The notes beneath the pieces are model-generated. The model worked only from the letters and a program-made list of their open reading frames with translations. It was not told the DNA's origin and did no database searches. The position numbers and the translations under genes were made by a program. A stretch of DNA of 64,000 nt from Fen731 sp964481885 (GTDB taxonomy: Bacteria; Actinomycetota; Humimicrobiia; Humimicrobiales; Humimicrobiaceae). The stretch covers positions 23,282-87,281 of the forward strand of contig CAYZUS010000004.1 in NCBI GenBank assembly GCA_964481885.1, read 5' to 3'. Every line of letters starts with the position of its first letter. Positions within the stretch are counted from its first letter, which is position 1. Below are positions 46,001-53,152 of this stretch, one piece after another.

Positions 46001-46333
46001 AAACCCTTCCATTGCAAGCGTTGTGATATTTAAAGATTCAAGAACTTCTTTTATCAGAGGTATCTGCCCTATCAGTTCATCAGGCATTTTTTTCCTGGTT
46101 GCCTTGTATTCTTCAAAAAGCTCATGCCTGAAAGTAGGGCCCTTGCTGTCAAAAGCACATAATATAATATCGGGTTTCTGCTCTTCGAGAAGTTTAAGTA
46201 TCATGTTTGTAAACCCAAGGACGGCATTTGTTATTGTCCCGGAAGAAGTCGCTATCGTTTGTGGCAGGGCATAAAATGCGCGGTAGGCGATATTATTGCT
46301 GTCAACAATAATGATTTTCTTTTTCTTTTCCAT
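43064..46333 (-). CDS. polA: DNA polymerase I with large low-complexity insertion
   Basis: About 1,089 residues, against roughly 880-930 in most bacteria. The 5' nuclease domain (1-290: DSNNIAYRAFYA, FEADDIIAT, SSDKDILQL, GDASDNIPG) and the polymerase domain (motif A DYSQIELRILAH, motif B RRKAKAINFGIIYG, motif C HVHDEIVLEF) are complete. The middle exonuclease-like domain lacks the DEDD acidic residues, so proofreading is probably absent, as in several Gram-positive enzymes. An Asp/Asn/Gly/Ser-rich stretch of about 100 residues (about 540-650) sits between that domain and the polymerase, and a smaller Ser/Gly/Pro-rich linker lies at about 305-365. ATG 46333 is preferred over the TTG at 46354. 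Confidence 0.96.
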   Translation of the reverse strand: MEKKKKIIIVDSNNIAYRAFYALPQTIATSSGTITNAVLGFTNMILKLLEEQKPDIILCAFDSKGPTFRHELFEEYKATRKKMPDELIGQIPLIKEVLESLNITTLAMEGFEADDIIATLTHKMAGYFEEIVIVSSDKDILQLVSDNVKVMALKKGMSDTVLYGEAQVIEKFGVTPDRIKELLALMGDASDNIPGIIGIGPKTALELIIQFGTVDEIYKNIEDVKKEKLKNLLTENESDAKKSRVLIELNSSLQIDVPAILMKSAVGLDMAKAESVFSLLEFHALKKRLKSAARNFKVPAFKVADASLPVTSQSGASGINIEESGTPERVLIPWTGILTGASGPKSTVSETPVLSSPENKEYTDLSFGYNSPIPKKKLNRGLAGSTVFLEEKKLYIALSPSGFLLLMDSLNNYYIFDSQAFKDPLAVRELAALLENSEIIKSGFDLKQIYKFLEKCGIDMQGRIFDYKMLYLLLNADKSGISLGELFLEILGTDITASGFGGFGFEITDYIDPVAAQEDYLEGIHKVSNTISNIPKKSSQMAFSFEDDDTVTTSQKSVSSGIDGAIDVKGGHPIDGHNDVSCVPGSIAGHQVTGGDPGMDNNNASDGNSKDIGNSGNIAMNVSAETTISTEVADSYGSPGSIGDPDSENPEKLQEDNMIAMMMEALMNYPQIEETLLGKIAEEELERLYDTIEGPLVKVLADMEFKGVNIDRQYLGHLVKEYDIDIGSLTKDIYSLCGSEFNINSTKQLAEILYKRLNLSTSKKTKTGFSTNAASLFAIYDSHPVISKILDYREKVKLKNTYIDVLPNLVDPADGRVHTTYNQLGTTTGRISSNNPNLQNIPVRTELGKHIRKAFIPGKAYDYLISADYSQIELRILAHLSQDEDLISAFNSGQDIHTRTASEIFAVNYGDVDENLRRKAKAINFGIIYGMTEFGLKNRLSISEEEAREYIRLYFARYPKVKRYISFLIETAYKTGVATTMFGRKRYIKELASTNANFRSLGERLAVNTPIQGSAADIMKLATIVLFNEISARKLDCNIVLHVHDEIVLEFRKKDTDIVKSIVINSMENCVKLVTKLKADVKIAENWYI

Positions 46334-46447
46334 AATTGGTAATTCTATATCCAAAGGGACATTTTCTCCATATATATTCTTCTTCTGATTTTAGTCATTG
46401 GACCAGATTTATATCAAAATAATCTAAAAAAGTATTCAAAAGCCTGC

Positions 46448-46476
46448 TTGATTATAGAGGTGATTAATTGTATTAT
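46448..46476 (+). promoter_or_regulatory. Promoter of tRNA-Leu
   Basis: TTGATT (46448-46453), a 17-base spacer and TATTAT (46471-46476) lie 9 bases before the tRNA 5' end. Spacing fits a transcript that starts at or near the mature 5' end. Confidence 0.55.
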
Positions 46477-46485
46477 TTCAAATGT

Positions 46486-46574
46486 GCCCGAGTGGCGGAA
46501 TTGGTAGACGCGCTGGACTCAAAATCCAGTGGATCGAAAGGTTCGTGCCGGTTCGATTCCGGCCTCGGGCACCA
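46486..46574 (+). tRNA. tRNA-Leu (anticodon CAA), CCA encoded
   Basis: A class II tRNA. Acceptor GCCCGAG pairs with CTCGGGC, with discriminator A and encoded CCA (46572-46574). D-arm TGGCGGAATTGGTAGACGC, T-arm CCGGTTCGATTCCGG, and a long variable arm are present. Anticodon stem CTGGA/TCCAG encloses CTCAAAA, giving anticodon CAA for UUG. Confidence 0.97.
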
Positions 46575-46852
46575 CTTCTCAAAATAATCCTTAAAGGTTT
46601 TGCCGCCATTTTATTTTTATTACAGAATAAAATGTTCCAATAAGAGGCATCAGTAATTTAAAGTAATCCAATCTCGGTTCAAATCCTCTCTGGCTATTAA
46701 AATCAGGAATATAAAAACAGTTACTGCTTTTTTATATTTCCAGATTAAATCTTAATTTTTATATCATATTATTTTAATGTATTTTCAATAATTGTTAATA
46801 TTTTTTAATATTTTTAATGATATATGTATATAAATATTTATAATTATAATTG

Positions 46853-46904
46853 TTGATTTATTTTTTAAATAAGTATATAATATTTTGTAAGGAATATTAT
46901 ATAC
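46853..46904 (+). promoter_or_regulatory. Promoter overlapping a 12-bp inverted repeat, upstream of the GGDEF gene
   Basis: TTGATT (46853-46858), a 17-base spacer and TATAAT (46876-46881). The -10 box lies in the left arm of a perfect inverted repeat GTATATAATATT (46873-46884) / AATATTATATAC (46893-46904) with an 8-base centre. A second stem, TTAACTG...CAGTTAA (about 46913-46949), follows in the leader. The dyad suggests repressor control of the cyclase gene. Upstream, 46575-46850 is very AT-rich and shows no gene. Confidence 0.6.
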
Positions 46905-47000
46905 ACTTTAGTTAACTGCCATTCAGGCTTCTTATTCGCCCTGACAGTTAATGATACCTGGGTCAACGGGAATTTTATTAAAGTAAATATCTTTATCAAT

Positions 47001-48176
47001 ATGGCAATTCAGCAAAAAGACTTACAGTATTTGTTCCAAAAAGAAAAATATGCAAAAATCATATTTGCAGAACTAAACAAACACCAGGATTTAAATGAAT
47101 CTCTGTCGATAGCATTAAAAACAATCCGGGAATTTACTGATATTGAAGCAACTGCAATAAGGCTGCTTAAAAATAATGATTATCCCTATTTTATTTCTAA
47201 TGGATTTCCAAAGTCATTTATAAAAAGTGAAAACAGTATTATTGCCACTGACAAAAATGGAGCCAGGCTTCTATCACTAAATAAAAAAAGCCATCCGCTG
47301 GAATGTATGTGCGGAAATATTATTTCCGGAAAATTTGATTCTTTTCTTTCATTTTTTACCCGAGGAGGAAGCTTCTGGTCAAACAGCCTGACAGAACTGC
47401 TTGCCACTTCTTCGGAAAAAGATCGACGGGTAAGGACCAGGAATTATTGCAGTTATTGCGGTTACGAATCTGTTGCTTTGATCCCTATTGTAAGCGACGA
47501 ATCCTGCCTGGGCCTTCTCCAGCTAAACGATCACAGGAAAGATATGCTTTCCCTGGAGCTGGTAGAATTTCTGGAAAGTATCGGAAAGCAGATAGGTTAT
47601 TCGGTCCAGAACAATCTGGAATTTAACAAATTAAAAGAAGCTTCTGATAAAATCAGGTTATTAAATGCAAAATTAAAAACACTGGCCGACAAGGACCCTC
47701 TCACCGGGTTGCTCAACAGGCGCTCATTTATGAAAATATTACAATTTGAAAAGAACAGGTCAAACAGAATCAAGAAGCCATTTACACTGATAATGGCAGA
47801 TATTGATTATTTTAAGAAAATCAATGATTCATACGGGCATGATGTCGGAGACAGGATTTTAATCAAGGTGTCAAAAGAGTTAAAAAAATCCATAAGGAAA
47901 AGCGATACAGTAGCCAGATGGGGTGGCGATGAATTTTTAGTGCTTCTGCCTGAGACCGGACAGCATGGAGGGCTGGAGCTCGCAGAGAAATTATTAGATA
48001 TTTTCCAGAAGAAAGTCTTCAGATATTCAAAGGAGAAAATAAATATCACCATAAGTTTTGGGGTGGTGGAATACAAGGAAGGCAAAACACTGAACGGATG
48101 TCTGAAAAGTGTTGATGCCCTTTTGTTTAAAGCCAAAGAAACCGGAAGGAACAGAATAATAAGGATTGATGAATGA
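47001..48176 (+). CDS. GAF-GGDEF diguanylate cyclase
   Basis: A 391-residue soluble protein. Residues about 20-205 form a GAF-type sensor of the subtype with CMCG...GSFWSNSLTELLA...RNYCSYCGYESVALIPI, whose four cysteines could bind metal or respond to redox. A short coiled coil (about 205-230) leads to a GGDEF domain: DPLTGLLNRRSF, ADIDYFKKINDSYGHDVGD and the active site RWGGDEF. The product-inhibition I-site RKSD lies five residues before GGDEF. It should make cyclic di-GMP. No membrane segment is present. The ATG lacks a Shine-Dalgarno. No c-di-GMP receptor is seen nearby. Confidence 0.9.
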   Translation: MAIQQKDLQYLFQKEKYAKIIFAELNKHQDLNESLSIALKTIREFTDIEATAIRLLKNNDYPYFISNGFPKSFIKSENSIIATDKNGARLLSLNKKSHPLECMCGNIISGKFDSFLSFFTRGGSFWSNSLTELLATSSEKDRRVRTRNYCSYCGYESVALIPIVSDESCLGLLQLNDHRKDMLSLELVEFLESIGKQIGYSVQNNLEFNKLKEASDKIRLLNAKLKTLADKDPLTGLLNRRSFMKILQFEKNRSNRIKKPFTLIMADIDYFKKINDSYGHDVGDRILIKVSKELKKSIRKSDTVARWGGDEFLVLLPETGQHGGLELAEKLLDIFQKKVFRYSKEKINITISFGVVEYKEGKTLNGCLKSVDALLFKAKETGRNRIIRIDE

Positions 48177-48283
48177 CCTATTTCTAATCAAATACTTCTA
48201 AGTAAATACGTGATTGAAGCCAACTGATTTATTTTACAATTCAAACCTGGGGCACTGTTTCTGCAAATGGGGATTCCCGGCGC

Positions 48284-50416
48284 TTATTTATAACCAAAAG
48301 GCCTCAGTCCATTTATAATGACCAGTATCGTAACTCCCACATCGGCAAATATTGCCAGGGACAGATTGCTTAAACCAAAAGCTGCCAGAATTAAAAAAAT
48401 AAATTTTATTACGACTGCCAGAATAATATTAAACTTTATAATACCGGCGGCCTTTCTTCCAAGTTTTACAAGATAAGGAAGCAGGCTCAGATTGTCATTT
48501 AGCAGTGCGATATCAGAATTTTCTATTGCTATGTCAGATCCGGTGGCGCCCATTGCAATGCCGACAGAGGCGCTCGCAATCACGGGCGCATCATTTACTC
48601 CGTCACCGGCCATTGCCACATGCTTGTATTGGCTCAACAGTTTTGTTAACTCTGCAACTTTATTTTCCGGCAGCAGGCCTGCTTTAACAGTAACTATCCC
48701 TAAACTTGAGGCAACAAATTTTGCAGAAGCTTCATTATCTCCGGTCAGCATAACCGGCTCTATATTAAGCTTTAACAGACTTTCAATCAGGGGCCTGCTT
48801 TCTTTTCTTATTTCATCGGTTACAGCGATTATCCCTTTAATTCTCCTGCAGTCACTCATTACAATTGCTGTTTTACCCTGTTTTTCAAGTTCATCGATTC
48901 TTTTAAGTATGAAATCATTATCAGGGTTATCAGAGCTATTGGCACTATCAATATTATCTGCATTACAGTTATCATCTTTATTGCCTTTAAGGATATAAGC
49001 ATTATCGGCAACATTAAAATTATTAGAATTATTGGCAGTATCTGTACTATCAACCTTGTAGCTATCATCTTTACTAACAGTATTGTTTTTATTATCTACA
49101 TTTCCATAATCATCTTTATTGCCGCTATTATCTTTATTGACAGAACTGTCCTTAGAATCATTACCAGTATTGCCACTGTTTTCATTGATAAACCTTATAT
49201 TTCCCAGAAAATGGATTTTATCTGTGCAGACAGAGCACTCTCCAGTCAAGCCTTTCCCGGTTATAGATTGAAAGCTCTGGAATTCATGAGGCTCGGCCCC
49301 AATCTCAAGCGCTTTTTTTACAATGCTTTTCGCAATGGGGTGTTCTGAAAAAGCTTCAAGCCCGGCTGCACAGGCAAGAACATCACTTTCAGTAAATCCG
49401 TTAAGTGCAATGATGTCAGAAACTGTTGGGCTGCCTTTGGTCAGCGTCCTTGTTTTGTCAAATGCCATGGCTTTTATTTTTCCCATTTCCTCTAAAAATA
49501 CCCCGCCCTTTATAAGGGCTCCTTTTTTTGTGGCATTTCCGACTGCCGAAAAAATGGTAACAGGCGTAGAAATTACAAGTGCACATGGGCAGGAAATTAT
49601 CAGCAGGGTTAATGCCTGTGCAAACCAGTAGTCAAACGGCTTTTTTAATAAAACCACAGGAATAATTACAAGTAAAATGGCTGCCGCCATAACGGCCGGT
49701 GTATAAATTCTGGCAAACTTTTCAATGAATTTTTGTGACGATGTCTTTTTTTCGGAAGATTTATATGTTAACTCAATTATTTTGGAAAGAGTATTGTCTT
49801 TGCCTTTCCTGGTAACTTCTACTTCAAGATAGCCATTGCCATTTATTGTCCCGGCAAAAACCGTATCATTTAAATATTTGTTTTTTGGCAAAGGCTCACC
49901 GGTAATAGTGGACTCGTCCACTAAAGAATCCCCAAAAATAACTTTCCCGTCCATGGGAATTATATCACCGGGCTTTATGATTACTGTCTCGCCGATTTCT
50001 ATATCTTCAATTGAAATTTGCTCTCCCCTGCCTTTAACGAATGCTGTTTTGGGAGCGCCGGCAATTAATTTTTTTAATGCAGTCTGGCTTCTCTGTATCC
50101 CGAATTCCTCCAGATTATCGCCAATGGCAAAAAGAACTATTACAATAGCTGCCTCTTCAAACTGCCTTAAGTAAATTGCGCCGATAACTGCGATAGTCAT
50201 AAGAAGGTTTATATTGGAAAATTTCAGCCTTATCAGACTACGGAAAGCACTTAGAAACACTTCCCTTCCAAAAAAAATAATAATTGCCCCAAATATTGGA
50301 AGCTCGATCCATGATATGGCATGAATGGAAAAATAGGAAAGAACCAGGAATGGAGTAATTACTGCCAGGGCCGCCAGCTGCCATCGAAACTTTACATTTT
50401 TGAACAACTCTTTCAT
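48284..50416 (-). CDS. P1B-type heavy-metal ATPase (Cd/Zn/Pb exporter-like) with DKTRT motif
   Basis: About 710 residues. The P1B features are present: six or more membrane helices, the metal-site motif SCPCAL, the actuator TGEPLPK, SEHPI and GDGVNDAP. There is no N-terminal HMA metal-binding domain. Two oddities stand out. The phosphorylation motif reads DKTRT instead of the nearly invariant DKTGT (codon AGG where GGG would give Gly). The nucleotide-binding domain carries an insertion of about 95 residues, rich in Asn, Asp and Ser (about 410-505; SGNTGNDSKDSSVNKDNSGN onward). The upstream ArsR/CadC-type regulator supports a Cd/Zn/Pb export role if the pump is functional. ATG 50416 is preferred to TTG 50422. 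Confidence 0.88.
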   Translation of the reverse strand: MKELFKNVKFRWQLAALAVITPFLVLSYFSIHAISWIELPIFGAIIIFFGREVFLSAFRSLIRLKFSNINLLMTIAVIGAIYLRQFEEAAIVIVLFAIGDNLEEFGIQRSQTALKKLIAGAPKTAFVKGRGEQISIEDIEIGETVIIKPGDIIPMDGKVIFGDSLVDESTITGEPLPKNKYLNDTVFAGTINGNGYLEVEVTRKGKDNTLSKIIELTYKSSEKKTSSQKFIEKFARIYTPAVMAAAILLVIIPVVLLKKPFDYWFAQALTLLIISCPCALVISTPVTIFSAVGNATKKGALIKGGVFLEEMGKIKAMAFDKTRTLTKGSPTVSDIIALNGFTESDVLACAAGLEAFSEHPIAKSIVKKALEIGAEPHEFQSFQSITGKGLTGECSVCTDKIHFLGNIRFINENSGNTGNDSKDSSVNKDNSGNKDDYGNVDNKNNTVSKDDSYKVDSTDTANNSNNFNVADNAYILKGNKDDNCNADNIDSANSSDNPDNDFILKRIDELEKQGKTAIVMSDCRRIKGIIAVTDEIRKESRPLIESLLKLNIEPVMLTGDNEASAKFVASSLGIVTVKAGLLPENKVAELTKLLSQYKHVAMAGDGVNDAPVIASASVGIAMGATGSDIAIENSDIALLNDNLSLLPYLVKLGRKAAGIIKFNIILAVVIKFIFLILAAFGLSNLSLAIFADVGVTILVIINGLRPFGYK

Positions 50417-50520
50417 ACACAAACCTGACCCTTTTTACTATTTATAATTCCAGTATTTAATATGCTGACATATTCAGAAGATATTCAGAATATATTTTTA
50501 ATTGACAAATACGCAAATGT

Positions 50521-50880
50521 TTATTTTTCCTCAACATGTTTTAAGCCTTCAGCAAAAAGATTGGTTATATGGCTGTCGTCAAGAGAATAGAAAGCCATTT
50601 TTCCATCTTTCCTGTATTTTACCAGCCTCATGTTTCTCAGTATCCTTAGCTGGTGTGAAATTGCTGACTTTGTTGTTTGAAGCAATTCCGCAATCTCGCA
50701 CACACACAATTCCCGGATCAATAAGGCAAAAAGTATTTTTACCCTGGTTTTATCACCAAGAACCTTAAATATTTCAGAAAGCCTCTCAATCGTTGTTTCG
50801 GATTTCATCATGTTTTTAATATCTGATAATTTTTGTTTATCTATCCAGGTAATTTCACAGATTGAATTATTATCTTTCAT
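50521..50880 (-). CDS. ArsR/SmtB-family metal sensor, CadC-like
   Basis: About 119 residues. The winged helix-turn-helix (FKVLGDKTRVKILFAL...ELLQTTKSAISHQLRILRN) contains the alpha-3 motif ELCVCE, the CxC thiolate site of CadC/ArsR sensors. An extra N-terminal cysteine (SICEITW) supplies the third ligand expected in CadC-type Cd/Pb/Zn sensors. GGAGAG lies 9 bases before ATG 50880. It is transcribed with the P1B ATPase gene, which begins about 100 bases downstream, and its promoter carries a matching long dyad. Loss of repression upon metal binding is the expected control. Confidence 0.9.
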   Translation of the reverse strand: MKDNNSICEITWIDKQKLSDIKNMMKSETTIERLSEIFKVLGDKTRVKILFALLIRELCVCEIAELLQTTKSAISHQLRILRNMRLVKYRKDGKMAFYSLDDSHITNLFAEGLKHVEEK

Positions 50881-50900
50881 TGAATTTATCTCTCCAAAAC

Positions 50901-50954
50901 TATAATGATTGAACAACTATTCAACCATTATAGCAAAAACAAATAACTTGTAAA
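50901..50954 (-). promoter_or_regulatory. cad-type promoter with ArsR/SmtB-family operator
   Basis: On the minus strand TTTACA (50949-50954), a 16-base spacer and TATAAT (50927-50932). The -10 box is one end of a 32-bp dyad, TATAATG-n-TTGAA-n6-TTCAA-n-CATTATA (50901-50932), matching the inverted repeats bound by SmtB, CadC and ZiaR. A repressor there would cover the -10 and start site. The regulator gene begins about 20 bases further on. Confidence 0.8.
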
Positions 50955-51045
50955 TAAAATATTGGAAATAAGTTCATTTAATTCAGAAATATTTGCTATG
51001 ATGCATTAAAAAATTCTAGTGGCAAATTTTCGTCGATCTTAAAAT

Positions 51046-51285
51046 TCACCTGTCCACTCCTGTGCCAATAGAAATAAACCGTTCTTTGGCCAATTCAGCT
51101 CCGTAGGATATGGCAGCTTTGATAGCATCAGGATTAAGCGTGGGATAACTTTTTAAAATTTCTACAGCGCTGACACCAGCTGCCAGATTATCCAATATAA
51201 TTGAAACCATCACTCTTGTACCTTTGATGCACGCTTTTCCATGACAAACCAGCGGATCAACAGAAATTTGTTCAAGTAAATCCAT
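51046..51285 (-). CDS. DUF433 protein (VapB45-like antitoxin)
   Basis: A 79-residue DUF433 protein, with the family signatures DPLVCHGKACIKGTR and VSAVEILKSYPTLNPDAIKAAISYG. These are winged-helix-like antitoxins often paired with a downstream DUF5615 PIN-like toxin. No toxin gene follows here: the next gene on this strand is the cadC-like regulator after 165 bases. GGGGAAGG is close to the ATG. It may be solitary, or have lost its partner. Confidence 0.85.
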   Translation of the reverse strand: MDLLEQISVDPLVCHGKACIKGTRVMVSIILDNLAAGVSAVEILKSYPTLNPDAIKAAISYGAELAKERFISIGTGVDR

Positions 51286-51415
51286 CTACCTTCCCCTTAT
51301 AAATATTTTAAAACTATGCTTTTCAACAAATATTATTATATATAAATTGGAAGCTTTTATCTATATGTTTGAAATTAACGATTCATAAATTGGAAACTTC
51401 TCTAGCAATTCCTCG

Positions 51416-51760
51416 CTATTTTTTACAGATTTCAAGCCTGGAGACTATTTCCGCTTTTTCAAAATCCTCCCGTATTTTTTTATCATCTTCCATTTCATCC
51501 ATCAGCAGGCTGATGATATTCAAGAGTTTTGGTTCCAGGTTTTCATTAATTGAATAATTTACCCACAGGCCGCTTTTACAGTGAGTTATAATTTCAGCTT
51601 CTTCCAGTTTTTTAAGGTTAAATGAAATGGTAGGCTGGGAAAGACCAATAATCTCCTGAATTTCACATACGCATAAACCGCTTTTACGAAAAATCAGACA
51701 AATTATCCTAAGCCTGTTTTCATCAGACAAACCTTTCAGGATTTTCATTATCTTCTTCAT
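51416..51760 (-). CDS. arsR: ArsR-family arsenic-responsive regulator
   Basis: About 114 residues. The winged helix (LKGLSDENRLRIICLIF...QEIIGLSQPTISFNLKKLEEAEII) carries GLCVCEI in helix 3, the CxC site that binds As(III) in ArsR. It lies just downstream of the Acr3 transporter gene on the same strand, which supports arsenite as ligand. ATG 51760 is preferred since GGAG lies 7 bases upstream; in-frame ATG codons at 51778 and 51772 are alternatives. The C-terminal tail ends in Cys (RLEICKK), a possible third ligand. Confidence 0.85.
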   Translation of the reverse strand: MKKIMKILKGLSDENRLRIICLIFRKSGLCVCEIQEIIGLSQPTISFNLKKLEEAEIITHCKSGLWVNYSINENLEPKLLNIISLLMDEMEDDKKIREDFEKAEIVSRLEICKK

Positions 51761-51875
51761 CTTAAACTCCATAACCATAAATTAGTGATTAGCAAAATAT
51801 AATAATCTCAGTCTTTTCCTTCCAGATTTCTCCGAATATTGCTTATTTGCTCCGCTTTTTCTATTTGTAATGATC

Positions 51876-52943
51876 TTATATTTTACTTTTCCAGGACAAC
51901 TTTCGTTTGAAATAAAGCCCAACATTTACGAGTAACAGTAGCACCGGCACCTCAACAAGCGGACCGATGACAGCCGTAAATGCCTGCCCTGAGTTGATGC
52001 CAAACACTGCTATAGCCACTGCTATTGCCAGTTCAAAGTTATTCCCTGCTGCGTGAAAGGCAATAGTTACAGTTTTACCATATTCGCCACTAAGCTTTCT
52101 GCCCATAAAGAAGGATACGAACCACATGATTACAAAATATATAATCAGGGGAACAGCTATCCGTACTACGTCCAACGGTAACTGGACAATAATTTCACCT
52201 TTAAGTGAAAACATTACAACAATGGTAAAAAGTAGAGCAATTAGCGTAATGGGACTGATTTTTGGAACGAACCTGGTTTCATACCAATCTTTGCCTTTTA
52301 CTTTTACAAGTAAAAATCTGGTAATCATACCCCCGAAAAAGGGGATGCCCAGGTATATTAAGACACTCTGTGCAATTTGCCATATCGAAATATGCACTTC
52401 CATTCCTTTAAGTCCAAATAAAGGAGGCAGGATCGTAATGAACAAATAGGCAAAAATCGAGTAAAAAACCATCTGAAAGATGGCGTTAAAAGCAACAAGA
52501 CCTGCGGAGTATTCATTATTTCCCCTGGCAAGTTCGCACCATACAATGACCATGGCAATACAGCGTGCAAGCCCGATCATGATAAGCCCGACCATATAAT
52601 CAGGGTATTTACCCAGGAAAAGAATTGCCAGTAAGAACATTAAAATCGGCCCAATAAACCAGTTCTGTACGAGTGACAAAGCCAGTACTTTCCAGTTGCG
52701 GAAAAACTTTGGAAGCTCTTCATACTTGACCTTGGCAAGGGGCGGCCACATCATCAGGATAAGACCGATGGCAATTGGAATTGAGGTCGTGCCTACAGAT
52801 AGTTTATTGACAGCCTGGCCTACCTGAGGGAAAAAATATCCCAGCCCAACACCAACAAGCATCGCCAGAATTATCCATAGAGACAGTAAGCGGTCCACAA
52901 GCGAAAGACGTGGTGAGCACGATGCAGGTATTTGGTTATCCAT
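51876..52943 (-). CDS. acr3: Arsenite efflux transporter Acr3
   Basis: About 355 residues with ten hydrophobic segments. The Acr3-specific conserved cysteine lies in helix 4 (GLARCIAMVIVW), followed by N-E-Y-S-A-G-L-V-A-F-N and the later ELAIAVAIAVFG helix. It is a bile/arsenite/riboflavin transporter family pump that exports As(OH)3 by proton exchange. ATG 52943 has AAAGGA about 12 bases upstream; an ATG at 52955 directly abuts that site. It is divergent from the GcvH-like operon, sharing a 210-base regulatory region, and is followed by arsR. Confidence 0.93.
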   Translation of the reverse strand: MDNQIPASCSPRLSLVDRLLSLWIILAMLVGVGLGYFFPQVGQAVNKLSVGTTSIPIAIGLILMMWPPLAKVKYEELPKFFRNWKVLALSLVQNWFIGPILMFLLAILFLGKYPDYMVGLIMIGLARCIAMVIVWCELARGNNEYSAGLVAFNAIFQMVFYSIFAYLFITILPPLFGLKGMEVHISIWQIAQSVLIYLGIPFFGGMITRFLLVKVKGKDWYETRFVPKISPITLIALLFTIVVMFSLKGEIIVQLPLDVVRIAVPLIIYFVIMWFVSFFMGRKLSGEYGKTVTIAFHAAGNNFELAIAVAIAVFGINSGQAFTAVIGPLVEVPVLLLLVNVGLYFKRKLSWKSKI

Positions 52944-53028
52944 ATCTATATCCATTCCTTTCTATTATTACCTTTAAACCATATCATTTATATATTTGAC
53001 CAGGTTTTGTCAGGATATTTAGCTATTA

Positions 53029-53056
53029 TTGCTATATTTAAATATTTAGATATAAT
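53029..53056 (+). promoter_or_regulatory. Promoter of the GcvH-like operon with palindromic spacer
   Basis: TTGCTA (53029-53034), a 16-base spacer and TATAAT (53051-53056). The spacer contains the perfect 12-bp palindrome ATATTTAAATAT (53034-53045). In such AT-rich DNA this may be chance, but ArsR proteins bind AT-rich dyads, so coordinate control with acr3-arsR is possible. Confidence 0.45.
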
Positions 53057-53152
53057 AATACAAAAAACTATTTATTGAAAGCAAATAATTTAATTTTTTT
53101 TACAAAATAACTAAATGAATATTAATAAGAATAAAGATCGGGAGGTCGCATT

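Noticed and set aside
43064..46333. Intein in PolA or UvrA explaining the extra length
   Set aside because: The inserts are low-complexity, lack intein splice-junction residues and endonuclease motifs, and are too short and polar.
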